Shown here: one piece after another, positions 17,610 to 26,753 of the stretch
Layout: the number at the start of each line of letters is the position of its first letter
Position numbering within the stretch: position 1 is the stretch's first letter
Origin: Thermovirgaceae bacterium
GTDB taxonomy: Bacteria > Synergistota > Synergistia > Synergistales > Thermovirgaceae
Assembly: GCA_030656095.1 (NCBI GenBank)
Contig: JAUSOU010000001.1
Coordinates: forward strand, 1-36,792
DNA: 36,792 nt
Reading direction: 5' to 3'
Position numbers and translations under genes: made by a program
Notes under the pieces: generated by a model
Database searches by the model: none
Seen by the model: only the letters and a program-made list of their open reading frames with translations
Told to the model about the DNA's origin: nothing

Positions 17610-18659
17610 TCAGTCGGCCATCGAATCAAATGCTTCACGGGCTACGTTTACGGCTTCGAGGTGTTCCTGATATGTTACGCTGAAAAAGTGGCTTCCGTCA
17701 GGTTTGGCTACATAGAACACGTAAGGAACATCGCGCGGTTCAAGGGAGGCTTTCCATGATTCGGACGATGGAACGCAGATCGGTGCCGGCGGGAAACCTG
17801 TGTAAAGGTATGTATTGAATGGAGAATCTATCTCAAGATGGCTGTACAGAACCCTCTTCAGGGCAACGCCCTTCAGGGACCATGCGTAGACTACCGTTGC
17901 GTCGATCTGAAGCCGCATACCTGACGAATGCCTGTTTTCGATAATTCCAGCAATGATCACTCTTTCCTCGTCTAATCTTGCCTCCTTTTCTACAAGCGAA
18001 GCCAGAACAGCCTTTCTGAAGAGATACTGGCCGTCAAATTTCGAAACATCAAGTTTTGATCCGATCTTTTTCCACCAGGTTGCCGCGGCGCACCGGATAA
18101 GGTCTCTTGCGGATTTCGAAGATGGGGAAACATTGTACGTATCGGGGAGTATATACGCGATCCTGGATCGGGTTTCAGTGGGCAGGATGCTCCTGGTACC
18201 TTCCGGGAAGAGATCGTCGTCCTCCAGGGCGGGCTGGAGGAGAGGTCCCAGGCGTTCAAGAAGTTCCTCGAAGGTCTCGCCGGGCAGGATGGTGACCGTC
18301 GAAACCTTGGGGACGGATACAGCCATCTGCCTTGCAATTTCCCAGGGTGATCCGGAACGGATACTGTAGATCCCTGGTCTTATCGACCTGTCTATGCCGA
18401 GTTTTGTGAACCATCGGGAGAGTTCCCCGGGATTTGTTGTCAGTCCCATATCGGCAATGTGGCGGGCAATATTGCCCGCATTCACGCCAGGCTCAACCAG
18501 AACCAGAACTGGTTCGCCTTTTCCCGGCTTTATGGATCCTGCCAGTTGAACGGGGAGAAAATGAGACAATCCAACAAAAAAAACAGCTGAGATCAAAAAA
18601 ATGAAGGCTGAGGTCAATAGTTGCGGGATCAGCGCCGGCTGACGTCTAGTCCTCTTCAT
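17610..18659 (-). CDS. mltG: endolytic murein transglycosylase MltG (YceG-like)
   Basis: N-terminal TM; LPDTYNVSPSS; LASLVEKEARLDEERVIIAGIIENRHSSGMRLQIDATVVYA; SPFNTYLYTGFPPAPICVPS. Confidence 0.94.
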   Translation of the reverse strand: MKRTRRQPALIPQLLTSAFIFLISAVFFVGLSHFLPVQLAGSIKPGKGEPVLVLVEPGVNAGNIARHIADMGLTTNPGELSRWFTKLGIDRSIRPGIYSIRSGSPWEIARQMAVSVPKVSTVTILPGETFEELLERLGPLLQPALEDDDLFPEGTRSILPTETRSRIAYILPDTYNVSPSSKSARDLIRCAAATWWKKIGSKLDVSKFDGQYLFRKAVLASLVEKEARLDEERVIIAGIIENRHSSGMRLQIDATVVYAWSLKGVALKRVLYSHLEIDSPFNTYLYTGFPPAPICVPSSESWKASLEPRDVPYVFYVAKPDGSHFFSVTYQEHLEAVNVAREAFDSMAD

Positions 18660-19294
18660 GACCCGTTCAGTTTTGAATCCACGATCGACAGGACTTCAAA
18701 AACATTTCTGCTGGTCTCGGCAAGATGAAATTCCATCTCCTTAAAACACTTTTCGGCGAACTCACTGTCGTGTATAGAGGACAGGTTCACCCTGGCGTTC
18801 ATCGCCGCCCCTTTGGCCGCGGCTTCGGCCAGAAGCGCAGATACGCCCACGTCTGTAACGGCGTTGGGGTTTCCGTGGATCGCGGCGGAGAGGGAGTTCG
18901 CAGAGAGATCACGCGTCAGCGAGAGAATCTCCAAAGGAACAAGGGTGGATTCCTTCAGGGCCCACTGCATAGCGTCTTTCCTGATCCTGCGCTCCTCATC
19001 CGTCTCTTTTGGCAACGACATCGTTTTCATGAAAAGGTTGAAGGCCTCGGTATCTTTTTTTGCAAGATTCATAAAATCATCGGAAAGCGATTTGGCAATT
19101 TCGCGGGCCTGTGACATAGCTTCCTGCCCCGATGCGAATTTATCGCGCCCAATGGTAAGGTTGGCCACCATTTCAGTCAGACGGGAAGCCAGGGATGCAC
19201 AAATCGCTGCCACCGACCCGCCTCCAGGTGCAGGGCTGGAGGATCCGAGTACCTCGAGAAAGGCCTGAATCGAAAGAGAAGAAAAATCCTTCAT
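18656..19294 (-). CDS. fchA: formiminotetrahydrofolate cyclodeaminase
   Basis: SSPAPGGGSVAAICASLASRLTEMVANLT and DTEAFN typical of FTCD_C; internal ATG at 19294 preceded by GGAGG; ATGA overlap with hutI. Confidence 0.9.
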   Translation of the reverse strand: MKDFSSLSIQAFLEVLGSSSPAPGGGSVAAICASLASRLTEMVANLTIGRDKFASGQEAMSQAREIAKSLSDDFMNLAKKDTEAFNLFMKTMSLPKETDEERRIRKDAMQWALKESTLVPLEILSLTRDLSANSLSAAIHGNPNAVTDVGVSALLAEAAAKGAAMNARVNLSSIHDSEFAEKCFKEMEFHLAETSRNVFEVLSIVDSKLNGS

Positions 19295-20568
19295 CGAACA
19301 GTCCTCCGTTCCTGAAAACAATCTGCCATGCACTCGCCTCTTTTGAAGATCGAATAAATCGGGGGAACTCCGGTTTGATATGCCAGAATGGCAGGAGTTT
19401 CGCCGTCCAGAATCAGGAAGTCAGCGTATTTTCTCTTTTCGAGGCTCCCGACAATAGAGTCCATCCTTATCGCGCGGGCCGCATTAAGTGTGCAGGCGGC
19501 AAGAGCCTCATTAACAGTCATCATCATGTTCATCACTGCCAAGCTAAAGACAAAAGGCATCGATTGCGTAAAGGATGATCCGGGGTTGCAGTCAGTGGAC
19601 AGAGCGACGGTAAGGCCCAGTTCCATCATCCTTCGGGCGTTTGCGGGGGGTTTTCTCAGGCTGTACGCGGTCGCGGGCAGGAGTACGGCTATGACGCCTG
19701 CTTTAGCCATGGCGGCAAGGTTTGTGTCATTTGTGGCGAGAAGATGCTCTGCCGAAACAGCGCCTATCTCCGCGGCAAGAGCTGCGCCTCCGGTATCGTT
19801 TACCTCATCCGCATGGATCTTTGAGGCCATCCCGTGTTCTTTTGCGGCCAGGAGAATTCTTCTGCTTTGAGGGACTGAAAAGACTCCTTCCTCACAAAAA
19901 ACGTCACAGAACGCGGACCCGCATTCCCTTGAGACAGCCGGGATCATTTCATTGACAATGAGATCCACGTATCCGTCAGAATCGCCCTTATACTCCATAG
20001 GCACCGCATGTGCTCCCATAAAGGTGGAGACAATGTCCAGGGGTGTCTCCCTGCCGATTTGTTCTATGACCTTAAGCATTCTGATCTCGGATTTGGTGTC
20101 AAGGCCATAACCACTCTTGATCTCGACAGTAGTGGTTCCATGAAGCAACGCGGTCATGACGTTTTTTCTGGTCGCCCCCAGGAGAACTTCATCGGTGGAT
20201 TCCCTCACGGATCTTACGGATGAAAGAATGCCGCCTCCGGCTTTGAGCATCTCAAGGTATGGAGTTCCGGCAAGACGTTTCGAAAACTCGGCCTCTCTCG
20301 GGGAAGAAAAGCACATGTGGGTGTGTGGGTCGACAAAACCGGGAACGAGGCATCTGCCTTCACAGGTTATTTCCTGGTCAACCTGCTTATGGGAAAGCCC
20401 CTTAAGGACTTCCGTTTCATCTCCTATACGTTCTATAAGACCGTTTTTTACTAGAACCGCACCGCACTCCCAGAATGAAATGCTGTAGCTGCCTTTTTTT
20501 TCCGCAGTTCTGGAGGAATTCGAAACCGGAGTGTTGATCCTGGCGTTTCGGAAGAGTTTTGTCGTCAT
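19291..20568 (-). CDS. hutI: imidazolonepropionase
   Basis: LVPGFVDPHTHMCFSSPREAEF, IKSGYGLDTKSEIRML, FMGAHAVP, STDCNPGSS. Confidence 0.96.
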   Translation of the reverse strand: MTTKLFRNARINTPVSNSSRTAEKKGSYSISFWECGAVLVKNGLIERIGDETEVLKGLSHKQVDQEITCEGRCLVPGFVDPHTHMCFSSPREAEFSKRLAGTPYLEMLKAGGGILSSVRSVRESTDEVLLGATRKNVMTALLHGTTTVEIKSGYGLDTKSEIRMLKVIEQIGRETPLDIVSTFMGAHAVPMEYKGDSDGYVDLIVNEMIPAVSRECGSAFCDVFCEEGVFSVPQSRRILLAAKEHGMASKIHADEVNDTGGAALAAEIGAVSAEHLLATNDTNLAAMAKAGVIAVLLPATAYSLRKPPANARRMMELGLTVALSTDCNPGSSFTQSMPFVFSLAVMNMMMTVNEALAACTLNAARAIRMDSIVGSLEKRKYADFLILDGETPAILAYQTGVPPIYSIFKRGECMADCFQERRTVR

Positions 20569-21476
20569 TTACTCTCCCCCGACATCTCGAGAAGTTTCAG
20601 CTCGATAACCTGTTCCGGAAGGAAGCCCGCGATCTGCAGATAATGAGCGGCGCTTTCATAAAGGGCCGAGGCTGGGATCATTCCGTAAATTTCAGTTTCA
20701 ACTACAGATACCCCCCACCTTGAAGCCTCATTTCTTATCAGCTCGAGGACCCTGTAAAGCGGATTTCTTTCGTGGTCGACAATATTTACACTGACCTGGA
20801 CAAGGCCCCGGTCTTCAAGAGCAAGACCTATAGCCTTTACGTGGGCAAGTCCTCCTCCGGAAAACCGTATCGACCGGGCGATCTCCCTGGCTATCTCAAG
20901 CCTGGAAGTTCCCAGGTTGACATTGAAAGCAACCAGGAATTTTCTTGCTCCCACCACTGTGGCGCCTGCAGTGGGGTGCAGGACGGGCTCACCCGCATCC
21001 GGGTGCCTTTGAGGATCTGTTATTGATTGCTTCAGGGCTTCGTACTGACCCTTCCGGATATTTTCAAGATTCTTCCTGTCTGGTTTGAGTGCGGCATCCT
21101 CATAGAAATATACCGGGACCCCGGTTTCAGAATTCAATCTCCTTCCGAAGGAGTGTGCGATCTCAACGCACTCCTCCATTGAAATGTCCCTGATTGGAGT
21201 GAATGGGACAACATCCAGAGCGCCAATCCTTGGATGGGCTCCTGTATGGGAATTCATGTCGATCATTGAAAAGGCTGTTTTCGCCGCCTTCAGGAGAGCT
21301 TCCTGAATGGCATCAGGATCTCCGGCAAGACTTACGACAAGCCGGTTGTGGTCCTCATCGGCTCTTGCGTCGAACAGATGAAAACCATTCTGGTTCCTGA
21401 AAGGAGCCAGAATCCTGTCTATGACATCCTTGCGCCTTCCCTCACTGAAGTTGGGTACACACTCTACGATCCTCAT
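20565..21476 (-). CDS. ftcD: glutamate formimidoyltransferase, monofunctional FtcD
   Basis: MRIVECVPNFSEGRRKDVIDRI, DEDHNRLVVSLAG, GAHPRIGALDVVPF, TGVPVYFYEDAAL; GGAGGG before ATG 21476. Confidence 0.95.
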   Translation of the reverse strand: MRIVECVPNFSEGRRKDVIDRILAPFRNQNGFHLFDARADEDHNRLVVSLAGDPDAIQEALLKAAKTAFSMIDMNSHTGAHPRIGALDVVPFTPIRDISMEECVEIAHSFGRRLNSETGVPVYFYEDAALKPDRKNLENIRKGQYEALKQSITDPQRHPDAGEPVLHPTAGATVVGARKFLVAFNVNLGTSRLEIAREIARSIRFSGGGLAHVKAIGLALEDRGLVQVSVNIVDHERNPLYRVLELIRNEASRWGVSVVETEIYGMIPASALYESAAHYLQIAGFLPEQVIELKLLEMSGESK

Positions 21477-21537
21477 GGTTTCCCTCCGCATGGCTGGTTC
21501 TATCTGCGAAATATAATATTTCCCATATTTTCAGTCT

Positions 21538-23550
21538 TCAGGTTTTCAATGTTATCAAACGAAGAAGGAGTTCGTCATCGGCAATATACGGAAGGGTTAC
21601 ATGATCTCCCGTAGAGGCGTTGTGTTCGATTATGGTCTCTATCGAATGGATGTTTCTGGCCCAGGAACGGCGGGCTACTCCGCCGATAACATCCCAGGAA
21701 ATCGAGCTCCTGATCACCTCATCGACCCTTTGGCTTCCGTCCAGGACAAGGCCGAAGCCGCCGTTGATGGCCTTCCCGATCCCGACTCCGCCGCCGTTGT
21801 GGAGGGCGACCATACTCATTCCCCTTGCCGCGTTTCCAGCGAAGCACTGTACGGCCATGTCAGCCATTACATTGCTGCCGTCCTTGATATTGGCCGTTTC
21901 ACGGAAGGGCGAATCCGTACCACCGGTGTCATGGTGATCTCTTCCCAGCATTATGGGACCTATGTCTCCATTTCTGACCATTTCGTTAAATCGCAGGGCT
22001 ATTCGGACACGCCCTGTTGCGTCCTGGTAGAGGATCCTGGCCTGTGTTCCCACGACCATGCGGTTTTTCCCGGCATCCCTCACCCAGATATAATTATCCC
22101 TGTCCTGCGAGCGTCTCTCAGGGTCTATGCATTCCAGGGCTGCAAGATCAGTCTTTTCAAGATCTTCCGGGCTTCCGCTCAGACATACCCAGCGGAAGGG
22201 GCCGTAACCGTAATCGAAGAGCTCCGGTCCCATTATGTCCTCAACGTATGAGGGAAAAACGAAGCCGTTCTTCGTGTCCTTTCCGTTTTTTGCAATTTCG
22301 GTACGCCCAGCGTCGAAAACCGCCTTCATGAATGAGTTTCCGTAGTCAAAGAAGTACGTTCCCTTCGCCGAAAGGGATTTTATGATATCAAAGTGCTTGC
22401 TGAGGCTTTCGTCTACAAGAGATCTGAACTTCTTCCTGTCTTTTTTCAACATCTCCGATCTCTCTTCGAACGTGAGATGGTAGGGGCAGTAACCGCCGTC
22501 GTATGGGGCGTGACATGAAGTCTGGTCGGAAAGGAGGTCGATGTGAATATTCCTTGAATGGGCAAATTGAAGAAGATCTACTATGTTTCCATGATAGGCG
22601 ATAGAGATGGTCTTTCTGCTCTTTATGTATTCTGAAGCAAGCCTGAAGACCTCCTCAAGGTCGTTTGAGACAACAGAAACCCAACCCTGTTTTTGGCGGG
22701 TATTGATCCTGGAAATATCGACCTCAGCGATGACCCCCACGCACCCGGCTATTTCTGCGGACTTCGGTTGGGCTCCGCTCATCCCTCCTAGCCCGGACGA
22801 GACGAAAAGCACTCCCTCAAGCCCCTTGCCGGAGGATATGCCCAATTTCCGTCCCGCGTTCAGGATCGTGTTGAAGGTCCCATGAACAATTCCCTGTGGG
22901 CCAATGTACATCCAGCCTCCGGCAGTCATCTGGCCGTAATTCGCGACACCCATTTGCTCCGCTATCTCCCAGTCTTCCTGGTTGTCGAACATTCCAACCA
23001 TAAGTGAATTGGTTATTATTACGCGGGGAGATGAAGGGCCTGAGCGGAAGAGACCAAGCGGGTGACCGGACTCTACGACCAGGGTCATGTCTTCCGTTAG
23101 GTTTTCCAGATACTGTTTGATCAGACGATACTGCATCCAGTTCTGACAGACGCTGCCGGTCTCCCCGTATGTTACTAGTTCATACGGGTAGAGGGCCACC
23201 TCCGGGTCAAGGTTGTTGTCGATCATCACCTGAAAGGCTTTGCCCTCGAGGCATTTTCCCTTGTAACTTTCGACCGGAAGTCCCTTTGGGGGAGTCGATG
23301 GCCGGTATCTGTAGCCGTAAATTCTCCCCCTGTTCCTGAGTTCGTCGATAAATTCGGGGGCCAGAGTGGAATGTAGCTCTTCGGGAATGTACCTGAGCGC
23401 GTTCTTCAGAGCTATGAGAGTCTGTTCATTGTCCAGCCTGTATCCTCTATCCGGCGCTCTTCGTATGTTCGGCACGAAAACCGGCGGATCAGGCAATTCG
23501 CTTCCCAGCTTAATGGTCATTGCATTTTCTATGCTGCTGTTATCAATCAT
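21538..23550 (-). CDS. hutU: urocanate hydratase, long form (about 670 aa)
   Basis: YGQMTAGGWMYIGPQGIVHGTFNT, GLGGMSGAQPKSAEIAGCVGV, GRDHHDTGGTDSPFRETANIKDGSN; ATG at 23550 preferred over TTG at 23556. Confidence 0.94.
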   Translation of the reverse strand: MIDNSSIENAMTIKLGSELPDPPVFVPNIRRAPDRGYRLDNEQTLIALKNALRYIPEELHSTLAPEFIDELRNRGRIYGYRYRPSTPPKGLPVESYKGKCLEGKAFQVMIDNNLDPEVALYPYELVTYGETGSVCQNWMQYRLIKQYLENLTEDMTLVVESGHPLGLFRSGPSSPRVIITNSLMVGMFDNQEDWEIAEQMGVANYGQMTAGGWMYIGPQGIVHGTFNTILNAGRKLGISSGKGLEGVLFVSSGLGGMSGAQPKSAEIAGCVGVIAEVDISRINTRQKQGWVSVVSNDLEEVFRLASEYIKSRKTISIAYHGNIVDLLQFAHSRNIHIDLLSDQTSCHAPYDGGYCPYHLTFEERSEMLKKDRKKFRSLVDESLSKHFDIIKSLSAKGTYFFDYGNSFMKAVFDAGRTEIAKNGKDTKNGFVFPSYVEDIMGPELFDYGYGPFRWVCLSGSPEDLEKTDLAALECIDPERRSQDRDNYIWVRDAGKNRMVVGTQARILYQDATGRVRIALRFNEMVRNGDIGPIMLGRDHHDTGGTDSPFRETANIKDGSNVMADMAVQCFAGNAARGMSMVALHNGGGVGIGKAINGGFGLVLDGSQRVDEVIRSSISWDVIGGVARRSWARNIHSIETIIEHNASTGDHVTLPYIADDELLLRLITLKT

Positions 23551-23592
23551 TTTCAAGCCCCCAGGTTAAATAATCAAATCAGCCCCGCAAAA

Positions 23593-25125
23593 CTACTCAA
23601 GCTCACCTACTGCGGCCTCGACGGCTCTAAGGTAGGATCCGTCGTTCACTCTTTCAATTACCTTCTGGATCATCGGATGAAGAAACTGGTCTTCGTCAAG
23701 ATGAGAAATTTCCGTCCTCACCGACTCATGAACTACCCTGGTCCCGGATCCCGGGATGAGGGGTTTGGAAAAATCCAGCCCCTGGGCGGCAAGGAGAAGC
23801 TCAATGGCCAGTGTCATCTTGACGTTGTTCAGTATCTCCATGCCCTTTCGGGCGGAATACATTCCCATTGAGACATGATCCTCCTGGTTTGCCGATGTGG
23901 GAATGGAGTCGACCGATGATGGGTGTGCGAGTACCTTGTTCTCTGAAACAAGCGCGGCGGCCACGTATTGTGGGATCATAAACCCGCTGTTGATCCCGCT
24001 GTTGGCGATCAGAAAGGGAGGGAGTCCGGAAAGTTTGCCGTCTACCAGCCTGGCGGTTCTTCTCTCTGAGATGCTGCCGATCTCCGCCATGGCAATACCG
24101 AAGAAATCCATGGCCAGGGCCACGGGCTGGCCGTGAAAGTTGCCGCCGCTTATGGCTTCTCCCTCTGCCGGGAAGATCAGCGGGTTGTCGGTTACCGAAT
24201 TAATCTCGATCTGGATCTTTTCATGAACGTAATCCACGGCGTCACGGCTGGCTCCGTGAACCTGGGGGATGCAGCGGATCGAGTAGGCGTCCTGAACCCT
24301 TTGTGACTTATATTTTTCGACAATTTCACTCCCATTTATGAGGGTTCTGATGTTTTTTGCCACCCTTATCTGCCCCTGGTGCGGCCTCAATTCATGTGTT
24401 CTGGGATCAAAAGCATATGGAACTCCCCTGAGGGCCTCCAGGGAAGCGGCGGCGATGATGTCCGCTGTTTTCAGCAGGGAAAGAGCATCCCAGATAGCGA
24501 TACTGGCTACCCCGGTCATGGCGGCTGTCCCGTTGTTGAGCGCGAGGCCTTCTTTCGGCCAGAGAGTTACAGGCTCCAATCCGTTTTTCCTCAGAGCCTC
24601 CGAAGCTTCCATGCGTTTTTCCTGGAAGAAAACATCTCCGAGTCCGAGAAGAGCGATGGCAAGATGGGAGAGGGGGCAGAGATCACCGCTTGCACCCACG
24701 GAGCCCTTGGAGGGGATCACCGGATGGATTCCCAGGTTGAGAAAATCCACAAGACGGGACAGCGTTCCCATGCTGATGCCGGAAAAACCGCGGATAAGTG
24801 AATTGATCCTGAGAAGGATTATTGCCCGGACTATCTCCTCCGGGAAGGGCTCTCCCACTCCGCACGCATGGCTGACAAGAAGGTTTTTTTGGAGCCTGAT
24901 GCTCTGATCGGAAGGTATCACCTGGTTGGCAAGGTCCCCGAAACCAGTCGTGATGCCGTATATGGTCTTTCCTTCGTCGACCCATGAACGAACCATCCGC
25001 GAGCCTCTTTCCACGAAGGCGACCGCGGAGCTGTCGAGGACGATTTTCTTCCTGTTCCTGGCGACCTGAACAATATCCTCCAGTTTCAATGAATGGCCGT
25101 TAAGTTCGAGAATCGAGGATACCAT
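23593..25125 (-). CDS. hutH: histidine ammonia-lyase
   Basis: ASGDLCPLSHLA (Ala-Ser-Gly MIO prosthetic group), YGITTGFGDLA, QDAYSIRCIPQVHGASRD, NFHGQPVALAMDF, QEDHVSMG. Confidence 0.97.
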   Translation of the reverse strand: MVSSILELNGHSLKLEDIVQVARNRKKIVLDSSAVAFVERGSRMVRSWVDEGKTIYGITTGFGDLANQVIPSDQSIRLQKNLLVSHACGVGEPFPEEIVRAIILLRINSLIRGFSGISMGTLSRLVDFLNLGIHPVIPSKGSVGASGDLCPLSHLAIALLGLGDVFFQEKRMEASEALRKNGLEPVTLWPKEGLALNNGTAAMTGVASIAIWDALSLLKTADIIAAASLEALRGVPYAFDPRTHELRPHQGQIRVAKNIRTLINGSEIVEKYKSQRVQDAYSIRCIPQVHGASRDAVDYVHEKIQIEINSVTDNPLIFPAEGEAISGGNFHGQPVALAMDFFGIAMAEIGSISERRTARLVDGKLSGLPPFLIANSGINSGFMIPQYVAAALVSENKVLAHPSSVDSIPTSANQEDHVSMGMYSARKGMEILNNVKMTLAIELLLAAQGLDFSKPLIPGSGTRVVHESVRTEISHLDEDQFLHPMIQKVIERVNDGSYLRAVEAAVGELE

Positions 25126-25178
25126 TTCATCGCCCCCTGATGAAAATAGATTCTGACATCAACAGGTTATATTGAAAA

Positions 25179-26195
25179 TCATCTCATGACAATACCCATG
25201 GGGGTTTTACATGATGGACATTGTCCATCCGGTCCTGTTAAAACCTTTATTTCGTAGAGAGGGCTCCTTACAACGGTAATTTCGCCGCATTTGGGGCAAA
25301 ACGTGTTGTTGGACCCCCTCATGTTTCCGGAATAGACGAAATCCAGATGCCTGGAAGCTATATCCATCCGCAACTTAATATCCTGCAAGGGAGTCGGGGG
25401 GCGGTCCCATCCATGTGCGGGGAAATACCTTGATATATGGAGAGGTATTCCCTGTGACATTTCTTTTACCCAATGGATCATAGCCTCGAACTCCTCCAGG
25501 GAGTCGTTAATACCCGGAACAACGAGATGGGTTATCTCAACGTGTAAGTTTTTTGACAGAGCTGTGAAAATTGTTCTGAGAACTGGTTCAAGGGATCCGC
25601 CAAGCCGGGAGTATGTCTCATCCGAAAAACCCTTGAGATCGATGTTCAGAGCATCTGTCGTCTGAAGAAGGATTTCAAGGGGGTCAGGCGAAATGAATCC
25701 GTTGGTGACTAGAACTGAGGCGACTCCATGTGATTTAAGAAGCCGGGAGGTCTCCAGTACGAATTCAAACCACACGGACGGTTCGTTGTATGTGAATGCG
25801 GCTGAATCTATTCCGGCATCACAAACCAACGAAAGAACATCTTCAGGGGCGGCTTTTTCCAGGCCTGATCCGGTTACCGCGCGGGAAAGGTGGGCATTCT
25901 GGCAGAAGGGACAGAAAAGATTGCAGCCGAAAGTTCCAAGAGAAAGGATCCTGCTTCCCGGTCTCCAGTGAAAGAGCGGTTTCTTTTCTATCGGATCGAT
26001 CGCGGCGCACATCAGGCCGTAGTTCAAAGAAACAAGTTTGCCGTCAATATTTTTCCGGGCTCCGCATGCTCCGGTTTCCCCCGGGTTTACGTTGCAGGAA
26101 CGGGGACAAAGTGTGCATCGAACATCGCCATTATCCCCTTTTTCCCAAAAGAGGGCGGTTTTTCCGGTTTCATTCTCTTTAGTTGCTTCATCCAT
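25179..26195 (-). CDS. amrS: AmmeMemoRadiSam-system radical SAM enzyme
   Basis: CTLCPRSCNV near N-terminus; radical SAM CNLFCPFCQN; YNEPSVWFEF; C-terminal zinc-ribbon-like FCPKCGE...GQCPSCKTP. Confidence 0.93.
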   Translation of the reverse strand: MDEATKENETGKTALFWEKGDNGDVRCTLCPRSCNVNPGETGACGARKNIDGKLVSLNYGLMCAAIDPIEKKPLFHWRPGSRILSLGTFGCNLFCPFCQNAHLSRAVTGSGLEKAAPEDVLSLVCDAGIDSAAFTYNEPSVWFEFVLETSRLLKSHGVASVLVTNGFISPDPLEILLQTTDALNIDLKGFSDETYSRLGGSLEPVLRTIFTALSKNLHVEITHLVVPGINDSLEEFEAMIHWVKEMSQGIPLHISRYFPAHGWDRPPTPLQDIKLRMDIASRHLDFVYSGNMRGSNNTFCPKCGEITVVRSPLYEIKVLTGPDGQCPSCKTPMGIVMR

Positions 26196-26752
26196 TATTC
26201 CGAAAACCTTGATACGGAAAATCTCCAGACGATCATGCCTTCGGAAGAAGATATTCCCGCCTTTTTCATGGCAATGGAAACCTGAAGATCCGGAGTGTCA
26301 ATACCTGCCAAATCCGGGAGAAGAACCCCCCTTTTAGAACCCTTCTCAACAATAACTCCGTAAACCACGGGGTCAAGTGCTGATAATTCAGGCACTAGCT
26401 CCGGATGTTCAAGAACATCAACCGATATGATGCATTGTTCAGCCTCCTTCGGCTTTACAGGCGAAAATCTCGGGTCGCGACATGCCGCGGCATGGGCGTT
26501 ATTGATTATTTCTTCCCAAATGAAGCCGTACGAAGGGCGGATCGTTCCGATGCATCCTCTAAGATCTCCCGTTCTTCCCTTTATCGATACAAAGCATGCC
26601 CTGCGGATATTCAGATCCGGTATCAATAATAATTCAGAAAAATCGATCCCGCTGCATGGATCAATATTTTTAGCAGTGTTTTCTATACTCTTCCTGGCCA
26701 GAATGACATAAGGATGCATTTTTGTAACATCGGATGCAGGCAAACCGCTCAC
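26195..26752 (-). CDS. AmmeMemoRadiSam-system protein A (AMMECR1 domain)
   Basis: KGRTGDLRGCIGTIRPSYGFIWEEIINNAHAAACRDPRFSPV; GTG at 26752 preceded by GGGAGG, just after the upstream gene's TAA; ATG at 26719 is an alternative. Confidence 0.9.
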   Translation of the reverse strand: MSGLPASDVTKMHPYVILARKSIENTAKNIDPCSGIDFSELLLIPDLNIRRACFVSIKGRTGDLRGCIGTIRPSYGFIWEEIINNAHAAACRDPRFSPVKPKEAEQCIISVDVLEHPELVPELSALDPVVYGVIVEKGSKRGVLLPDLAGIDTPDLQVSIAMKKAGISSSEGMIVWRFSVSRFSE

Positions 26753-26753
26753 C

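Noticed and set aside
21601-22251. 216-aa plus ORF antisense to hutU
   Set aside because: Antisense to a highly conserved coding sequence, with no family resemblance
24338-24907. 189-aa plus ORF antisense to hutH
   Set aside because: Shadow ORF; reads as the reverse frame of the HutH active-site region
25136-25166. Imperfect inverted repeat CCTGATG...CATCAACAGG upstream of hutH
   Set aside because: Short, interrupted and with a long spacer; too weak to call an operator without comparative data
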